From assembly GCA_024763575.1 (NCBI GenBank), contig JANTFF010000054.1:1-5997 (forward strand): a stretch of DNA of 5,997 bases, written 5' to 3'. This DNA is from Sulfurovum sp. (lineage in GTDB: Bacteria > Campylobacterota > Campylobacteria > Campylobacterales > Sulfurovaceae). Position 1 is the stretch's first letter, and each line of letters opens with the position of its first letter. A model generated the notes under the pieces. That model was not told where the DNA came from. It saw nothing but the letters and a program-made list of their open reading frames with translations, and made no database searches. Position numbers and translations under genes: made by a program. Below, one piece after another: positions 5,902-5,997 of the stretch.

Positions 5902-5997
5902 GTGAACTACCTCTAGCTAAAGAGCTAGAGGCTTCCTAACTAGCAAACTCCAACGAGTCTGAATTTGAAAGGCTTTCTGATTTATAGTCTTGAAGGC
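5902..5997 (-). mobile_element. Right end of a probable IS200/IS605-family (tnpB-carrying) element, cut by the window edge
   Basis: Read on the minus strand, this stretch has a probable protein tail, a stop, then AGGAAGCC, a strong hairpin and AGGTAGTTCAC. That is the layout of right ends of IS200/IS605/IS1341-type elements: tnpB 3' end, hairpin with a TTTAG-type loop side, then a short GTTCA-like terminus. Compare, from memory, the ISDra2 right end, which has CTTTAG in its hairpin and closes with GAGGTTCAA. The outer boundary is estimated at 5902. A direct GAACTA repeat (5895-5900 and 5904-5909) leaves a few bases of uncertainty. These elements do not make target duplications, and none is sought. 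The left end and any tnpA lie beyond the window to the right. Confidence 0.6.
5902..5997 (-). ncRNA. Putative omega-RNA (reRNA) 3' scaffold of a TnpB element, partial
   Basis: In TnpB systems a non-coding RNA overlaps the tnpB 3' end and the element's right end, and its guide is copied from the flanking DNA. Here the minus strand carries a 9-bp perfect stem, CCTCTAGCT / AGCTAGAGG (plus-strand 5910-5918 and 5923-5931, 4-base loop), followed by TAGTTCAC. If the scaffold ends at 5902, the guide would begin CTAGTTCCTTAAATAT (minus strand, 5901 down to 5886) and run toward the fdhA stop. The hairpin is seen directly; assignment as omega-RNA rests on analogy. The 5' part of the RNA is outside the window. 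Confidence 0.45.
5936..5997 (-). CDS. tnpB: Probable last 19 codons of tnpB (RNA-guided nuclease), partial
   Basis: On the minus strand one frame reads LQDYKSESLSNSDSLEFAS and stops at TAG (5936-5938), 5 bases before the conserved element-end hairpin. A short, Ser/Glu-rich variable tail ending next to the right-end hairpin is what TnpB proteins of IS200/IS605 elements typically show. The catalytic DED residues and the zinc ribbon would all lie upstream, off the window, so neither function nor intactness can be judged. A second minus-strand frame stays open into the hairpin (ending KPLAL) and cannot be excluded, but it fits the family less well. Confidence 0.4.
   Translation of the reverse strand, partial: LQDYKSESLSNSDSLEFAS

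Overview
The window looks like chromosomal DNA from an AT-rich member of the Campylobacterota, of the Sulfurimonas, Sulfurovum or Arcobacter type. I base this on the codon use, on protein wording typical of that group, and on the pairing of an AlaC-type aminotransferase gene with hom downstream of a membrane-protein gene. The genus is inferred from memory of related genomes and was not checked by any search.

The left half (1-3408) is a compact plus-strand gene block. It holds the C-terminal part of an unrecognised protein, probably membrane-anchored (1-384), an AlaC/aspartate-type PLP aminotransferase (390-1616), homoserine dehydrogenase with an ACT domain (1618-2880) and a YajQ-family nucleotide-binding protein (2891-3388). 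Gaps are 10 bases or less, so they are probably co-transcribed. Amino-group transfer and the committed step from aspartate semialdehyde to homoserine (threonine and methionine supply) therefore sit together. A hairpin at 3389-3408 closes the block, but it has no clear T-tract.

The middle (3426-3787) holds a convergent minus-strand gene for an 82-residue Cys/His-rich protein ending in a CCGGGHC motif. Between it and fdhA lies a 113-base divergent regulatory region. This contains a perfect 11-bp inverted repeat (3715-3746) and a second, GU-containing hairpin (3749-3767) just before the fdhA ribosome binding site.

The right half (3788-5878) is a complete, signal-less formate dehydrogenase alpha subunit. 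It has a 4Fe-4S motif, cysteine instead of selenocysteine as predicted Mo/W ligand, and a C-terminal molybdopterin-dinucleotide domain. Only 23 bases past its stop, the sequence changes to what reads as the right end of an IS200/IS605-type (TnpB-encoding) element on the minus strand. Visible there are the last 19 codons of a probable tnpB and a 9-bp hairpin followed by a GTTCAC-type end, the layout of an omega-RNA (reRNA) 3' end. The element would lie between fdhA and any former downstream fdh partner genes. The most interesting items are this putative RNA-guided nuclease end with its guide running toward fdhA, and the divergent Cys-rich protein/fdhA module with its inverted repeats.
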